A stretch of DNA of 64,000 nucleotides from positions 1-64,000 of the forward strand of contig JAAMEZ010000057.1 in the NCBI GenBank assembly GCA_013322215.1, given 5' to 3'. This DNA comes from Martinezella rhizogenes (lineage in GTDB: Bacteria; Pseudomonadota; Alphaproteobacteria; Rhizobiales; Rhizobiaceae). The translations under genes were made by a program, and so were the position numbers. Positions within the stretch are counted from its first letter, which is position 1. The number at the start of each line of letters is the position of its first letter. The notes beneath the pieces are model-generated. The model saw nothing but the letters and a program-made list of their open reading frames with translations. It was not told where the DNA came from and did no database searches. Of this stretch, positions 39,875-48,481 are shown piece by piece.

Positions 39875-41317
39875 ATGAGGAGAGTGCACACCCCCCTCCG
39901 TCAGCTTTCGCTGACATCTCCCCCACAAGGGGGGAGATTGGTTGCTCGTAGCGCCGACGTGCCTCAAACCAATATTGTGTCCGCGGAAACTTCTGACCAT
40001 CGATATGGCGTGAAGCGCGCCGCAAACGATCTCCCCCCTTGTGGGGGAGATGTCCCGATAAGGACAGAGGGGGGTATCTCGCGGCATATTCTGCGGCTGC
40101 TCATCCTCCTCCTTACGCTTCTCCCCCTCCCCGCTCTCGCCGCCTCGAAGGCCGATGTCGAGGCACAGTTTCAGACCTGGATACAGAAGGATCTCTGGCC
40201 GGAAGCACGGAAGGCCGGGATTTCGGAAAAGACCTTCCAGGCCGCCTTTACCGGCGTGACGCTGAATTGGGATCTGCCTGACCTCGAGCCGCCGGGCTTC
40301 CCGAAGCCGAAGCAACAGGCGCAGACCCAGGCCGAGTTCTCCTCGCCCGCCCCCTATTTCAACGAGGCGCGGCTGCAGAAGCTCGCGGCGACGGGACGGA
40401 GCCTTGCCTCGCAATATGGGCCGGTGCTGCGGCGGATCGAGAAGACCTATGGCGTGCCGGGGCCGATCCTGCTCGCCATCTGGGGCCGAGAAACCGGCTT
40501 CGGGGCCGCCAAGCTGCCGAATTCGGCGATCCAGGTGCTGGCGACCAAGGCGTTCATGTCGACCCGCAAGGACATGTTCCGCAACGAGATCATCGCGGCG
40601 CTGCGCATCCTCGAGCACGGCGACGTGACGCCGGATCAGTTCAAGGGCTCCTGGGCGGGCGCTCTTGGCCAACCGCAATTCATGCCGACCAACTATCTGA
40701 AATATGCCGTCGATTTCGATGGCGACGGCCATCGCAACATCTGGACCTCGGTGCCGGACACGCTGGCTTCCATAGCCAACTATATGGTTCAGAAGGGCTG
40801 GCAACGCGGTCGTGGCTGGGGATACGAAGTGACCATCCCTCAAAACGTCTCCTGCGCGCAGGAGGGGCCTGATCTCGCCAAGCCGATTTCGCAATGGGCG
40901 TCGCTCGGGATCGCACGCGTCTCCGGCAAGGCGTTTCCGTCGGACGAAATGCGGGCGAGCGGCATGATGCTGGTGCCGGCCGGCCGCGACGGGCCGGAAT
41001 TCATCGTCACGCCGAATTTCTACGTCATCAAGGAATACAATAATTCCGACCTCTACGGCCTCTATATCGGCAATCTCGCCGACCGCATCGCCAATGGCAG
41101 CGGCGCGTTCCAGGAAAAATGGGGCGATGTCGGCAAGATGCTGCGCTCGGATGTCGCCAACATGCAGAAGGTTCTGGAGCACAAAGGCTACGATGTCGGC
41201 GGGACCGACGGCCTGCCCGGCTACAAGACCAGGCGCTCGATCGGCCAGTGGCAGGAAAAGAGCGGCATGAAGCCCACCTGCTATCCGGACAGTTCGATGC
41301 TGGGCGTCCTGAAATAG
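39875..41317 (+). CDS. MltB-type lytic murein transglycosylase with inserted N-terminal element
   Basis: An exported enzyme of 480 aa that cleaves peptidoglycan glycan strands. The catalytic Glu is in IWGRETGFGA, with QPQFMPTNYLKYAVDFDGDG typical of the MltB family. A peptidoglycan-binding domain closes the protein (about 420-480). The hydrophobic signal core is at residues 71-88 (LRLLILLLTLLPLPALAA). The ATG at 39875 has a good AAAGGA site, so residues 5-67 precede the signal core. They are encoded by an in-frame inverted-repeat element (39890-40075). Without it the protein would start MRRV-ISRHILRLL, a normal signal peptide. GTG at 40011 is an alternative start. Confidence 0.9.
   Translation: MRRVHTPLRQLSLTSPPQGGRLVARSADVPQTNIVSAETSDHRYGVKRAANDLPPCGGDVPIRTEGGISRHILRLLILLLTLLPLPALAASKADVEAQFQTWIQKDLWPEARKAGISEKTFQAAFTGVTLNWDLPDLEPPGFPKPKQQAQTQAEFSSPAPYFNEARLQKLAATGRSLASQYGPVLRRIEKTYGVPGPILLAIWGRETGFGAAKLPNSAIQVLATKAFMSTRKDMFRNEIIAALRILEHGDVTPDQFKGSWAGALGQPQFMPTNYLKYAVDFDGDGHRNIWTSVPDTLASIANYMVQKGWQRGRGWGYEVTIPQNVSCAQEGPDLAKPISQWASLGIARVSGKAFPSDEMRASGMMLVPAGRDGPEFIVTPNFYVIKEYNNSDLYGLYIGNLADRIANGSGAFQEKWGDVGKMLRSDVANMQKVLEHKGYDVGGTDGLPGYKTRRSIGQWQEKSGMKPTCYPDSSMLGVLK
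39890..40075. repeat. Inverted-repeat element inside the transglycosylase gene
   Basis: Left arm 39890-39938 (ACCCCCCTC, then GACATCTCCCCCACAAGGGG) is matched by the inverse of the right arm 40029-40075. Arms are about 48 bases, nearly identical over the CATCTCCCCCACAAGG core, with a 90-base unrelated middle. There is no transposase. It has the form of a miniature inverted-repeat element. It lies wholly in the reading frame of the gene, leaves it open, and adds about 62 codons. Confidence 0.75.
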
Positions 41318-41346
41318 CAGCGCGGACAGCTTTCGGCGCGAATGCC

Positions 41347-41375
41347 TTGCAATTTGCTGGAAAGGGGCTTATATC
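41347..41375 (+). promoter_or_regulatory. Promoter of the rimP-nusA-infB operon
   Basis: TTGCAA (41347-41352), 17 bases, TATATC (41370-41375). Start near 41382, about 95 bases before the rimP start. An intrinsic terminator-like hairpin lies between. Confidence 0.6.
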
Positions 41376-41401
41376 GGCTTCAAATTCTTGATCGCGTGAT
41401 G

Positions 41402-41435
41402 AAGAGTGGGCCGCAAGGACCCGCTCTTTTTTATT
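41402..41435 (+). terminator. Terminator in the leader of rimP-nusA-infB (or end of the transglycosylase gene)
   Basis: AAGAGTGGG (41402-41410) pairs with CCCGCTCTT (41420-41428) with one G-T pair and a 9-base loop, then TTTTT. It is downstream of the promoter at 41347 and upstream of rimP. It could end mltB read-through, or act as an attenuator of the nusA operon. Confidence 0.8.
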
Positions 41436-41476
41436 AGCGCGATCTCCCAATGCATGAACAATGCAGGAGTGAATGC

Positions 41477-42085
41477 TTGTCGGACGTGACAAACGCAGAC
41501 AATACCAATGAACCCAGGCTGATCGTCGAAACCGGCCTTGATCAGCGCGTCGCCGCCATCATCGAGCCCGTCCTTGTGGGCATGGGCTTCCGTCTGGTGC
41601 GCGTGCGTCTCCTCAATCTGAACGGCCTGACGCTGCAGGTCATGACCGAGCGCAACGACGGCACGATGACCGTCGAGGACTGCGAAGAGGTCTCCACGGC
41701 CATTTCGCCGGTTCTGGATGTGGAAGATCCGATCGATAAGGCGTATCATCTTGAAGTATCTTCGCCGGGCATCGACCGCCCGATGGTGCGCAAGTCGGAT
41801 TTCCAGCGCTGGATCGGCCATATCGTCAAGTGCGAAACGTCGATCCTCGTTGACAACCGCAAGCGTTTCCGCGGCAAGATCGCCGCCGTCGACAATGACG
41901 GTTTCACGATCGAGCGCGACCAGGTTGCCTATGGCGAGGAGCCGAAGGTGACCATTCCGTTCAGCACGCTGGCCGAAGCCAAGCTGATCCTGACGGACGA
42001 TCTCATCCGCGACGCGCTGCGCGCCGACAAGCTGGCGAAAGCCGAGGCAGCGAACCAGAACGAAGCGGACGAAGACGAAGAATAA
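41477..42085 (+). CDS. rimP: Ribosome maturation factor RimP
   Basis: RimP assists 30S assembly. The 202-aa protein has the two family domains: MTVEDCEEVSTAISPVLDVED and HLEVSSPGIDRPM in the first half, the Sm-like C-terminal domain (FRGKIAAVDNDGF, TIPFSTLAEAKLILTD) in the second. The start is TTG at 41477 because it gives MSDVT after CAGGAG; this matches rhizobial homologues, as I recall. The ORF extends 9 codons further. It is the first gene of the conserved operon. Confidence 0.94.
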   Translation: MSDVTNADNTNEPRLIVETGLDQRVAAIIEPVLVGMGFRLVRVRLLNLNGLTLQVMTERNDGTMTVEDCEEVSTAISPVLDVEDPIDKAYHLEVSSPGIDRPMVRKSDFQRWIGHIVKCETSILVDNRKRFRGKIAAVDNDGFTIERDQVAYGEEPKVTIPFSTLAEAKLILTDDLIRDALRADKLAKAEAANQNEADEDEE

Positions 42086-42147
42086 CCGATCAACGAACCG
42101 CCTGACGGAACGGGAACCCAGAAGGCAGGAAGACGGAGACTAATACA

Positions 42148-43758
42148 ATGGCAGTCAGTGCGAACCGGCTAGAACTTCTGCAGATCGCAGATGCAGTGGC
42201 GCGCGAAAAGGTCATCGACCGCGAGATCGTGCTTGCCGCAATGGCGGATGCGATCCAGAAGGCCGCGCGCTCGCGTTACGGTACGGAATCGAACATCCGC
42301 GCCGACATCAACCCGAAGACGGGTGAGATTCGTCTGCAGCGTCTGCTCGAAGTGGTCGAGAAGGCCGAGGACTATTCCACGCAGATCCCGCTGGAGCTGG
42401 CCCGCGACCGCAACCCGGACGCAGCGCTTGGCGATTTCATCGCCGATCCGCTGCCGCCGATGGATTTCGGCCGCATCGCCGCCCAGTCGGCAAAGCAGGT
42501 CATCGTGCAGAAGGTGCGCGAAGCCGAGCGTGACCGTCAGTTCGACGAATTCAAGGATCGCGTCGGCGAGATCGTCAACGGCACCGTCAAGCGCGTCGAA
42601 TACGGCAATGTCATCGTCGACCTCGGCCGTGGTGAAGGCATCATCCGCCGCGACGAGATGATCCCGCGCGAAAACTTCCGCTACGGCGACCGCGTTCGCG
42701 CCTATGTCTATGACGTTCGTCGCGAACAGCGTGGTCCGCAGATCTTCCTGTCGCGCACGCATCCACAGTTCATGGTCAAGCTCTTCACCATGGAAGTGCC
42801 CGAAATCTACGACGGCATCATCCAGGTGAAGTCGGTTGCCCGTGATCCCGGCTCGCGCGCCAAGATCGCCGTCATCTCGAACGACTCGTCGATCGATCCG
42901 GTCGGCGCCTGCGTCGGTATGCGCGGTTCGCGCGTCCAGGCCGTCGTCGGCGAGCTGCAGGGCGAAAAGATCGACATCATTCCCTGGTCCAGCGAGCCGG
43001 CGAACTTCGTCGTCAACGCGCTGCAGCCGGCCGAAGTCGCCAAGGTCGTTCTCGATGAGGACGCAGAGCGTATCGAAGTCGTGGTTCCGGACGAGCAGCT
43101 TTCGCTCGCCATCGGCCGCCGCGGCCAGAACGTCCGTCTCGCCTCGCAGCTGACCGGCTGGGACATCGACATCATGACGGAAGCCGAGGAATCGGAGCGC
43201 CGCCAGAAGGAATTCAACGAACGCACGAACCTGTTCATGGACGCGCTCGACGTCGATGAAATGGTCGGCCAGGTTCTGGCCTCCGAAGGCTTTGCCGCCG
43301 TCGAGGAACTGGCTTACGTCGATCTCGATGAAATCTCCTCGATCGACGGCTTCGATGAAGACACCGCTCAGGAAATCCAGACCCGCGCCCGCGAATATCT
43401 CGAGAAGCTCGAAGCCGAGATGGACGAGAAGCGCAAGGCGCTCGGCGTTTCCGACGAGCTGCGCGAGATCAACGGTATGACGGCGCAGATGATGGTCGCG
43501 CTTGGCGAAGACGGCATCAAGACGATCGAGGATTTCGCCGGCTGCGCCGCCGATGACCTCGTCGGCTGGTCCGAGCGCAAGAACGGCGAGACGAAGAAGT
43601 TCGAAGGCCTGTTCTCAAAGCTCGAAGTTTCGCGCGTCGAAGCTGAGCAGATGGTCGTGCAGGCCCGCCTGCTGGCCGGCTGGATCACCGAAGCCGATCT
43701 CGCTACCGAAGCCGAAGAGGCATCGGAAGGTGAAGGCGAGGCCGAGCAGGAAGCATGA
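42148..43758 (+). CDS. nusA: Transcription elongation/termination factor NusA
   Basis: NusA binds RNA polymerase and modulates pausing, termination and antitermination. The 536-aa protein has the N-terminal polymerase-binding domain, an S1 domain (near 135-200, VEYGNVIVDLGRGEGIIRR), two KH domains (GACVGMRGSRVQAVVGEL and AIGRRGQNVRLASQL) and the alpha-proteobacterial C-terminal acidic repeats. Rhizobial NusA often autoregulates its operon; the leader terminator is compatible with that. Confidence 0.97.
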   Translation: MAVSANRLELLQIADAVAREKVIDREIVLAAMADAIQKAARSRYGTESNIRADINPKTGEIRLQRLLEVVEKAEDYSTQIPLELARDRNPDAALGDFIADPLPPMDFGRIAAQSAKQVIVQKVREAERDRQFDEFKDRVGEIVNGTVKRVEYGNVIVDLGRGEGIIRRDEMIPRENFRYGDRVRAYVYDVRREQRGPQIFLSRTHPQFMVKLFTMEVPEIYDGIIQVKSVARDPGSRAKIAVISNDSSIDPVGACVGMRGSRVQAVVGELQGEKIDIIPWSSEPANFVVNALQPAEVAKVVLDEDAERIEVVVPDEQLSLAIGRRGQNVRLASQLTGWDIDIMTEAEESERRQKEFNERTNLFMDALDVDEMVGQVLASEGFAAVEELAYVDLDEISSIDGFDEDTAQEIQTRAREYLEKLEAEMDEKRKALGVSDELREINGMTAQMMVALGEDGIKTIEDFAGCAADDLVGWSERKNGETKKFEGLFSKLEVSRVEAEQMVVQARLLAGWITEADLATEAEEASEGEGEAEQEA

Positions 43759-44447
43759 TGAGCGCAGAGGGGCCGAAGGCTGCACCCGAAGACGACGATC
43801 TTGCGGGTGATGGCGAAAATGGCCGTATGTGCATCGTAACACGCGAAAGCGGATCGCCTGATGAGCTGATCCGCTTCGTCGCCGCTCCGGACGGAACCGT
43901 CGTTCCGGATCTGAAGCGGCAGCTGCCGGGACGCGGATGCTGGGTCAAGGTCGACCGGGCGCTCGTGGACAAGGCAGTGGCAAAGAAGTTGTTCTCCCGC
44001 GCCCTGAAGGCGGAGGTGGCCGCGCCGAGCGATCTCGGTGCCACCGTCGACCGCCTGCTTGCGGCGCAACTGGCTGGGATGATGAACATGGCACGCAAGG
44101 CGGGCCAGTTCGTATCCGGCTCGTCGAAGGTGGATGGCGCCGTTCGCAACGGCTCGGCACTTGCCGTGTTCCATGCGATGAACGCCGCCGCCGATGGCGT
44201 GCGCAAGATAGACCAGGCTCGCAAGGCCTGGCATCTCGGCATGGAGACCGAAGCGGAAATACCGTCCTTCCGTGTCTTTACGGAGGCGGAAATGGACGAA
44301 CTGATGGGCCAGAATGCTTTTATCCATGCCGCAGCGCTTGCAGGGCAGGCGGGTGAGGGTGTAGTGAAGCGCGCAAACCTGCTCGAACGGTACCGCAACG
44401 GCGGTCAGTCCCGGGCAACGGGCGGCGCTGGCCGGCGAAAACAATGA
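43755..44447 (+). CDS. RNA-binding protein: YlxR (DUF448) fused to L7Ae-like domain
   Basis: A 230-aa protein that overlaps the nusA stop (ATGA). The YlxR part (about 24-85, RMCIVTRESGSPDELIRFVAAPDG, with GRGCWVKVD) is fused to an L7Ae/L30e-like part (about 95-200, GATVDRLLAAQLAGMMNMARKAG). In Gram-positives these are two separate genes in the same place; the fusion is usual in alphaproteobacteria. It probably acts in ribosome or tRNA biology. The C-terminus is basic. Confidence 0.9.
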   Translation: MMSAEGPKAAPEDDDLAGDGENGRMCIVTRESGSPDELIRFVAAPDGTVVPDLKRQLPGRGCWVKVDRALVDKAVAKKLFSRALKAEVAAPSDLGATVDRLLAAQLAGMMNMARKAGQFVSGSSKVDGAVRNGSALAVFHAMNAAADGVRKIDQARKAWHLGMETEAEIPSFRVFTEAEMDELMGQNAFIHAAALAGQAGEGVVKRANLLERYRNGGQSRATGGAGRRKQ

Positions 44448-44548
44448 CGCGGTCACCGGCCTTTGCCGGACGCCTCATTAAGGTACATGCATTGAACGAC
44501 AGGGTCTGACGGACATTTCCGAGCCCTGTCCGAAGGAACAGGAACGGA

Positions 44549-47296
44549 ATGACCGACAATCAAGACGACAAGACGCTGAGTGTTTCGGGTAAGAAGACCC
44601 TCACCTTGAAACCTTCAGGCGTAAACCAGGGCACCGTGCGCCAGGACATGGGCCGCGGTCGCACCAAGGCGGTCGTGGTTGAGACCCGTAAGCGCCGCCC
44701 GCTACGTCCTGAAGACGAAAAGCCAATCACGCCGACGACGACAGCCGCGCCATCGGTGACGCGCGTCGCCGAACCGACGCCGCAGCCGCCGCGCCCGCCA
44801 CAGCCGGCTCCGCGCATTCATCAGCCGGGCGGCCAGCAGCAGCGGCCAGCACAATCCAACCAGGGCTATCAGCAGCGCCCGCAGCAGGAGCGCTCGTCGC
44901 GTCCGGTGGTTCTGAACCATCTGTCGGCCGACGAGATGGACGCTCGTCGCCGCGCTCTCGCCGACGCCCAGGCTCGTGATGCGGCCGACGCTGTTCGTCG
45001 CGCCGAAGAAGAAGCCCGCCGCAAGCAGGAAGAAGAAGTCCGCCGCGTTGCCGAACAGGCCGAAGCCGCTCGCCGTGCCGCCGAAGAGGCTGCTCAGGCC
45101 GCGGCGGCAGCCAAGGTTGCCGAACAGGCTCCGGCTGCTCCGGTTGAAGCCAAGGTTGAAGCTCCGAAGCCGGCTACGCAGCCTGCTCCGGCTCCGGCCG
45201 TTGCACGCCGCCCGGATGCTTCCGCTCCACAGTCTGCCCGCCCCGGCGCAGCCGCTACGGAAGCGCCGGCCAATCGCCGTCGCCCGGGCAGTGAGGAAGA
45301 GGAAAGCCGTGGCCCGTCGCGCGGTGCTCCGATCCGTGGCAAGGTCACCCGGCCCGAGCCGGCGAAGCCCGTCACCACGCGTCCGAAGACAGACGAAGAG
45401 CGTCGCCGCGGCAAGCTGACGGTCACCACGGCCGATGTCGACGAAGACGGCAACGCACGCGGTCGTTCGCTTTCGGCCATGCGCCGCCGCCAGGAAAAGT
45501 TCCGCCGCAGCCAGATGCAGGAAACGCGCGAGAAGATTTCGCGTGAAGTCGTGCTGCCCGAGACCATCACGATTCAGGAACTGTCGCAGCGCATGTCCGA
45601 ACGCGCCGTCGACGTCATCAAGTACCTGATGAAGGAAGGTCAGATGATGAAGCCGGGCGACGTCATCGACGCCGATCTGGCCGAACTCATCGCCGGCGAA
45701 TTCGGCCATACGGTCAAGCGCGTTTCGGAATCCGACGTCGAGCAGGGCATCTTCGACGTTGCCGACGAGGAAGGCGAATTGGTTTCCCGTCCGCCTGTTG
45801 TCACCATCATGGGTCACGTCGACCACGGCAAGACCTCGCTGCTCGACGCCATCCGTCATGCAAACGTGGTTGCCGGCGAAGCCGGTGGCATCACCCAGCA
45901 TATCGGTGCCTATCAGGTCGAGCAGAACGGTCAGAAGATCACCTTCATCGACACCCCCGGCCACGCCGCCTTCACGGCAATGCGTGCCCGCGGCGCCCAG
46001 GCGACCGATATCGCAATCCTCGTGGTTGCGGCTGACGACAGCGTGATGCCGCAGACGATCGAATCGATCAACCACGCCAAGGCGGCGGGTGTTCCGATCA
46101 TCGTGGCGATCAACAAGATCGACAAGCACGAAGCCAACCCGCAGAAGGTCCGCACGGAACTGCTGCAGCACGAAGTCTTCGTCGAATCCATGGGCGGTGA
46201 AGTGCTCGACGTGGAAGTCTCCGCGAAGAACCGCACCAACCTCGACAAGCTGCTCGAAGCCATCCTGCTGCAGGCGGAAATCCTTGACCTCAAGGCCAAT
46301 CCGAACCGCACGGCGGAAGGCACCGTCATCGAAGCCCAGCTCGATCGCGGCCGTGGCTCCGTCGCCACCGTGCTCGTACAGAAGGGCACGCTGCGTCCGG
46401 GCCAGATCGTCGTTGCCGGCGATCAGTGGGGCCGCGTTCGCGCGCTCGTCAACGACAAGGGTGAGCATGTGAAGGAAGCAGGCCCGGCCATGCCGGTCGA
46501 ACTGCTCGGCCTTTCCGGCGCACCGCAGGCCGGCGACAAGTTCGCCGTCGTCGAAAGCGAAAGCCGCGCCCGCGAGATCTCGGAATATCGCCAGCGCCTC
46601 ACCCGCGACAAGGCGGCTGCCCGCCTGTCCGGTCAGCGCGGCTCGCTGGAGCAGATGATGACGCAGCTCCAGGCTGTCGGCGTGAAGGAATTCCCGCTCG
46701 TCATCAAGGGCGACGTGCAGGGTTCGATCGAAGCCATTGCCGGCGCGCTCGAAAAGCTCGGCACCGACGAAGTCCGTGCCCGCATCGTTCATTCCGGTGC
46801 AGGCGGGATTACCGAATCGGATGTGTCGCTGGCGGAAGCCTCCAATGCGGCAATCATCGGCTTCAACGTCCGCGCCAACGCACAGGCACGTCAGTTCGCC
46901 GAGCGTCAGGGTATCGAAATCCGCTACTACAACATCATCTACGACCTGGTGGATGACGTGAAGGCAGCGATGTCGGGCCTGCTCTCTCCGGAGCGTCGCG
47001 AAACCTTCCTCGGCAATGCCGAGATCCTCGAGGTGTTCAACATCACGAAGGTCGGCAAGGTCGCGGGTTGCCGCGTTACCGAAGGCAAGGTCGAGCGTGG
47101 CGTCGGTGTGCGTCTGGTGCGCGACAACGTCGTCATCCACGAAGGCAAGCTCAAGACGCTCAAGCGCTTCAAGGACGAAGTGTCGGAGGTCAATGTCGGC
47201 CAGGAATGCGGTATGGCCTTCGAAAACTACGAAGACATTCGCGCCGGCGACACCATCGAGTGCTTCCGCGTCGAGCATATCACCCGCACGCTGTAA
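44549..47296 (+). CDS. infB: Translation initiation factor IF-2
   Basis: IF-2 places fMet-tRNA in the ribosome with GTP. The 915-aa protein has a long low-complexity N-terminus, rich in Arg/Ala/Glu/Pro (about 1-330, including a coiled region DAVRRAEEEARRKQEEE), then an IF2_N helix and the GTPase domain. G1 is GHVDHGKTS, G3 is DTPGHAAF, G4 is NKID. The C-terminal domains follow and end HITRTL. The last codon is 25 bases before a terminator. Confidence 0.98.
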   Translation: MTDNQDDKTLSVSGKKTLTLKPSGVNQGTVRQDMGRGRTKAVVVETRKRRPLRPEDEKPITPTTTAAPSVTRVAEPTPQPPRPPQPAPRIHQPGGQQQRPAQSNQGYQQRPQQERSSRPVVLNHLSADEMDARRRALADAQARDAADAVRRAEEEARRKQEEEVRRVAEQAEAARRAAEEAAQAAAAAKVAEQAPAAPVEAKVEAPKPATQPAPAPAVARRPDASAPQSARPGAAATEAPANRRRPGSEEEESRGPSRGAPIRGKVTRPEPAKPVTTRPKTDEERRRGKLTVTTADVDEDGNARGRSLSAMRRRQEKFRRSQMQETREKISREVVLPETITIQELSQRMSERAVDVIKYLMKEGQMMKPGDVIDADLAELIAGEFGHTVKRVSESDVEQGIFDVADEEGELVSRPPVVTIMGHVDHGKTSLLDAIRHANVVAGEAGGITQHIGAYQVEQNGQKITFIDTPGHAAFTAMRARGAQATDIAILVVAADDSVMPQTIESINHAKAAGVPIIVAINKIDKHEANPQKVRTELLQHEVFVESMGGEVLDVEVSAKNRTNLDKLLEAILLQAEILDLKANPNRTAEGTVIEAQLDRGRGSVATVLVQKGTLRPGQIVVAGDQWGRVRALVNDKGEHVKEAGPAMPVELLGLSGAPQAGDKFAVVESESRAREISEYRQRLTRDKAAARLSGQRGSLEQMMTQLQAVGVKEFPLVIKGDVQGSIEAIAGALEKLGTDEVRARIVHSGAGGITESDVSLAEASNAAIIGFNVRANAQARQFAERQGIEIRYYNIIYDLVDDVKAAMSGLLSPERRETFLGNAEILEVFNITKVGKVAGCRVTEGKVERGVGVRLVRDNVVIHEGKLKTLKRFKDEVSEVNVGQECGMAFENYEDIRAGDTIECFRVEHITRTL

Positions 47297-47320
47297 GCGA
47301 TCCTTCGATTTACGAGATAC

Positions 47321-47350
47321 AAAACCGCCGGCCAAAACCGGCGGTTTTTT
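47321..47350 (+). terminator. Terminator after infB
   Basis: AAAACCGCCGG (47321-47331) pairs with CCGGCGGTTTT (47338-47348) around CCAAAA, followed by TT. It splits the superoperon between infB and the YcxB-like gene, so rbfA-truB may need read-through or their own promoter. Confidence 0.85.
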
Positions 47351-47384
47351 CTTAGGCGAAACCGGGCAGGAATGAGCTGCAGCC

Positions 47385-47993
47385 ATGACGATAGAGCCTG
47401 AAGACGATCGTTCCATCACCGTCTCCTTCGTTCGCCAGCCGGCAGAGCATGTTGACGTCATGCGTCAGGCAGGGCGGCGCCTCGCCCTTCGCCGACCTGC
47501 CAACGCGCATAATCAGGCGGCCTGGTTCTTCGTCTCGGCAATCGGTGTCGGCGCGGGCCTGCCGGTACTGTTCCATTTGCTGCGCACATATATCTTTGTG
47601 CCTGTCTTCGGGATGTCGCGATCCATGGATCTCGGGGACATGGCGATCATCTGGCTTATCCCGACCCTGATCATCTATGCGCTCATCTTGATCTACTCCC
47701 GCTGGATCACGCGCCGACGCCTGGCCGCGATGCGATCGCGCATACGGCCCGATGTCGCGATCACCGTTACGATCACGCCCGAGGGCGGCTCCTGGGATTC
47801 GGCACAGACATCGATCTGGCTTGGCTGGCCCGAGATCCGCGATATCGGCCGCCGCAACGGGCGCATCGAATTCGACACCGAATCCTTCGTCACCTATATC
47901 CCGGCATCCGCTTTTGCCGATCAGGCGGCACAGGACGCCGCTTTTGCAAGGATTCTCGGCTTCTGGCGGGCGGCAAACCCGGTCCAGCCTTGA
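47385..47993 (+). CDS. YcxB-like membrane protein
   Basis: A 202-aa inner-membrane protein. Two membrane helices (about 45-68, FFVSAIGVGAGLPVLFHLL; and about 84-103, MAIIWLIPTLIIYALILIYS) precede a soluble C-terminal domain. That domain (IRDIGRRNGRIEFDT then YIPASAFADQ) resembles the YcxB family, of unknown function. The gene sits between infB and rbfA, downstream of the infB terminator, and 69 bases before rbfA. Confidence 0.75.
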   Translation: MTIEPEDDRSITVSFVRQPAEHVDVMRQAGRRLALRRPANAHNQAAWFFVSAIGVGAGLPVLFHLLRTYIFVPVFGMSRSMDLGDMAIIWLIPTLIIYALILIYSRWITRRRLAAMRSRIRPDVAITVTITPEGGSWDSAQTSIWLGWPEIRDIGRRNGRIEFDTESFVTYIPASAFADQAAQDAAFARILGFWRAANPVQP

Positions 47994-48061
47994 CCTTTGC
48001 GCCGGATCGAGTCATTTGACCCGCTTTATCGCGTCCACGGGACGCTGCTAACGGAACAACC

Positions 48062-48469
48062 ATGACCAGACCAACCTCTTCCGCGCCTTCGCAGCGCATG
48101 CTTCGCGTCGGCGAGCAAGTGCGCTCAGCGATCACGCAGGTCCTGCAGCGCGGCGAAGTGCGCGACGACCTGATCGAGCGCACCGTGATTTCCATTTCCG
48201 AAGTGCGCATGTCGCCGGATCTGAAGATCGCCACCGCCTTCGTGACCCCGCTCGGCGTTTCCGATCATGCCGCCGTCATCGAGGCGCTGAACCGCCATGC
48301 GAAATACATCCGCGGCCGCCTCGGCCCGCAGCTTCGCCAGATGAAGTACATGCCGGAAGTTCGCTTCCGCGACGATACGAGCTTCGACAACTACAAGAAG
48401 ATCGACGCGCTGCTGCGCTCGCCCGAGGTCAGCCGCGATCTCGAAGACGACAACGACCAAGATCAATAA
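48062..48469 (+). CDS. rbfA: Ribosome-binding factor A
   Basis: RbfA binds the 30S precursor near the 16S 5' end and is needed for late assembly and cold adaptation. The 135-aa protein starts RMLRVGEQVRSAITQVLQRG and has ISEVRMSPDLKIATAFVTPLG, VRFRDDTSFDNYKKI; all are family motifs. The next gene, truB, starts 12 bases after its stop. Confidence 0.96.
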   Translation: MTRPTSSAPSQRMLRVGEQVRSAITQVLQRGEVRDDLIERTVISISEVRMSPDLKIATAFVTPLGVSDHAAVIEALNRHAKYIRGRLGPQLRQMKYMPEVRFRDDTSFDNYKKIDALLRSPEVSRDLEDDNDQDQ

Positions 48470-48481
48470 CAGAGACAGAGA

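Noticed and set aside
39890..40075. Inverted-repeat element as an insertion sequence
   Set aside because: There is no transposase in its 90-base middle. It is a non-autonomous element at most.
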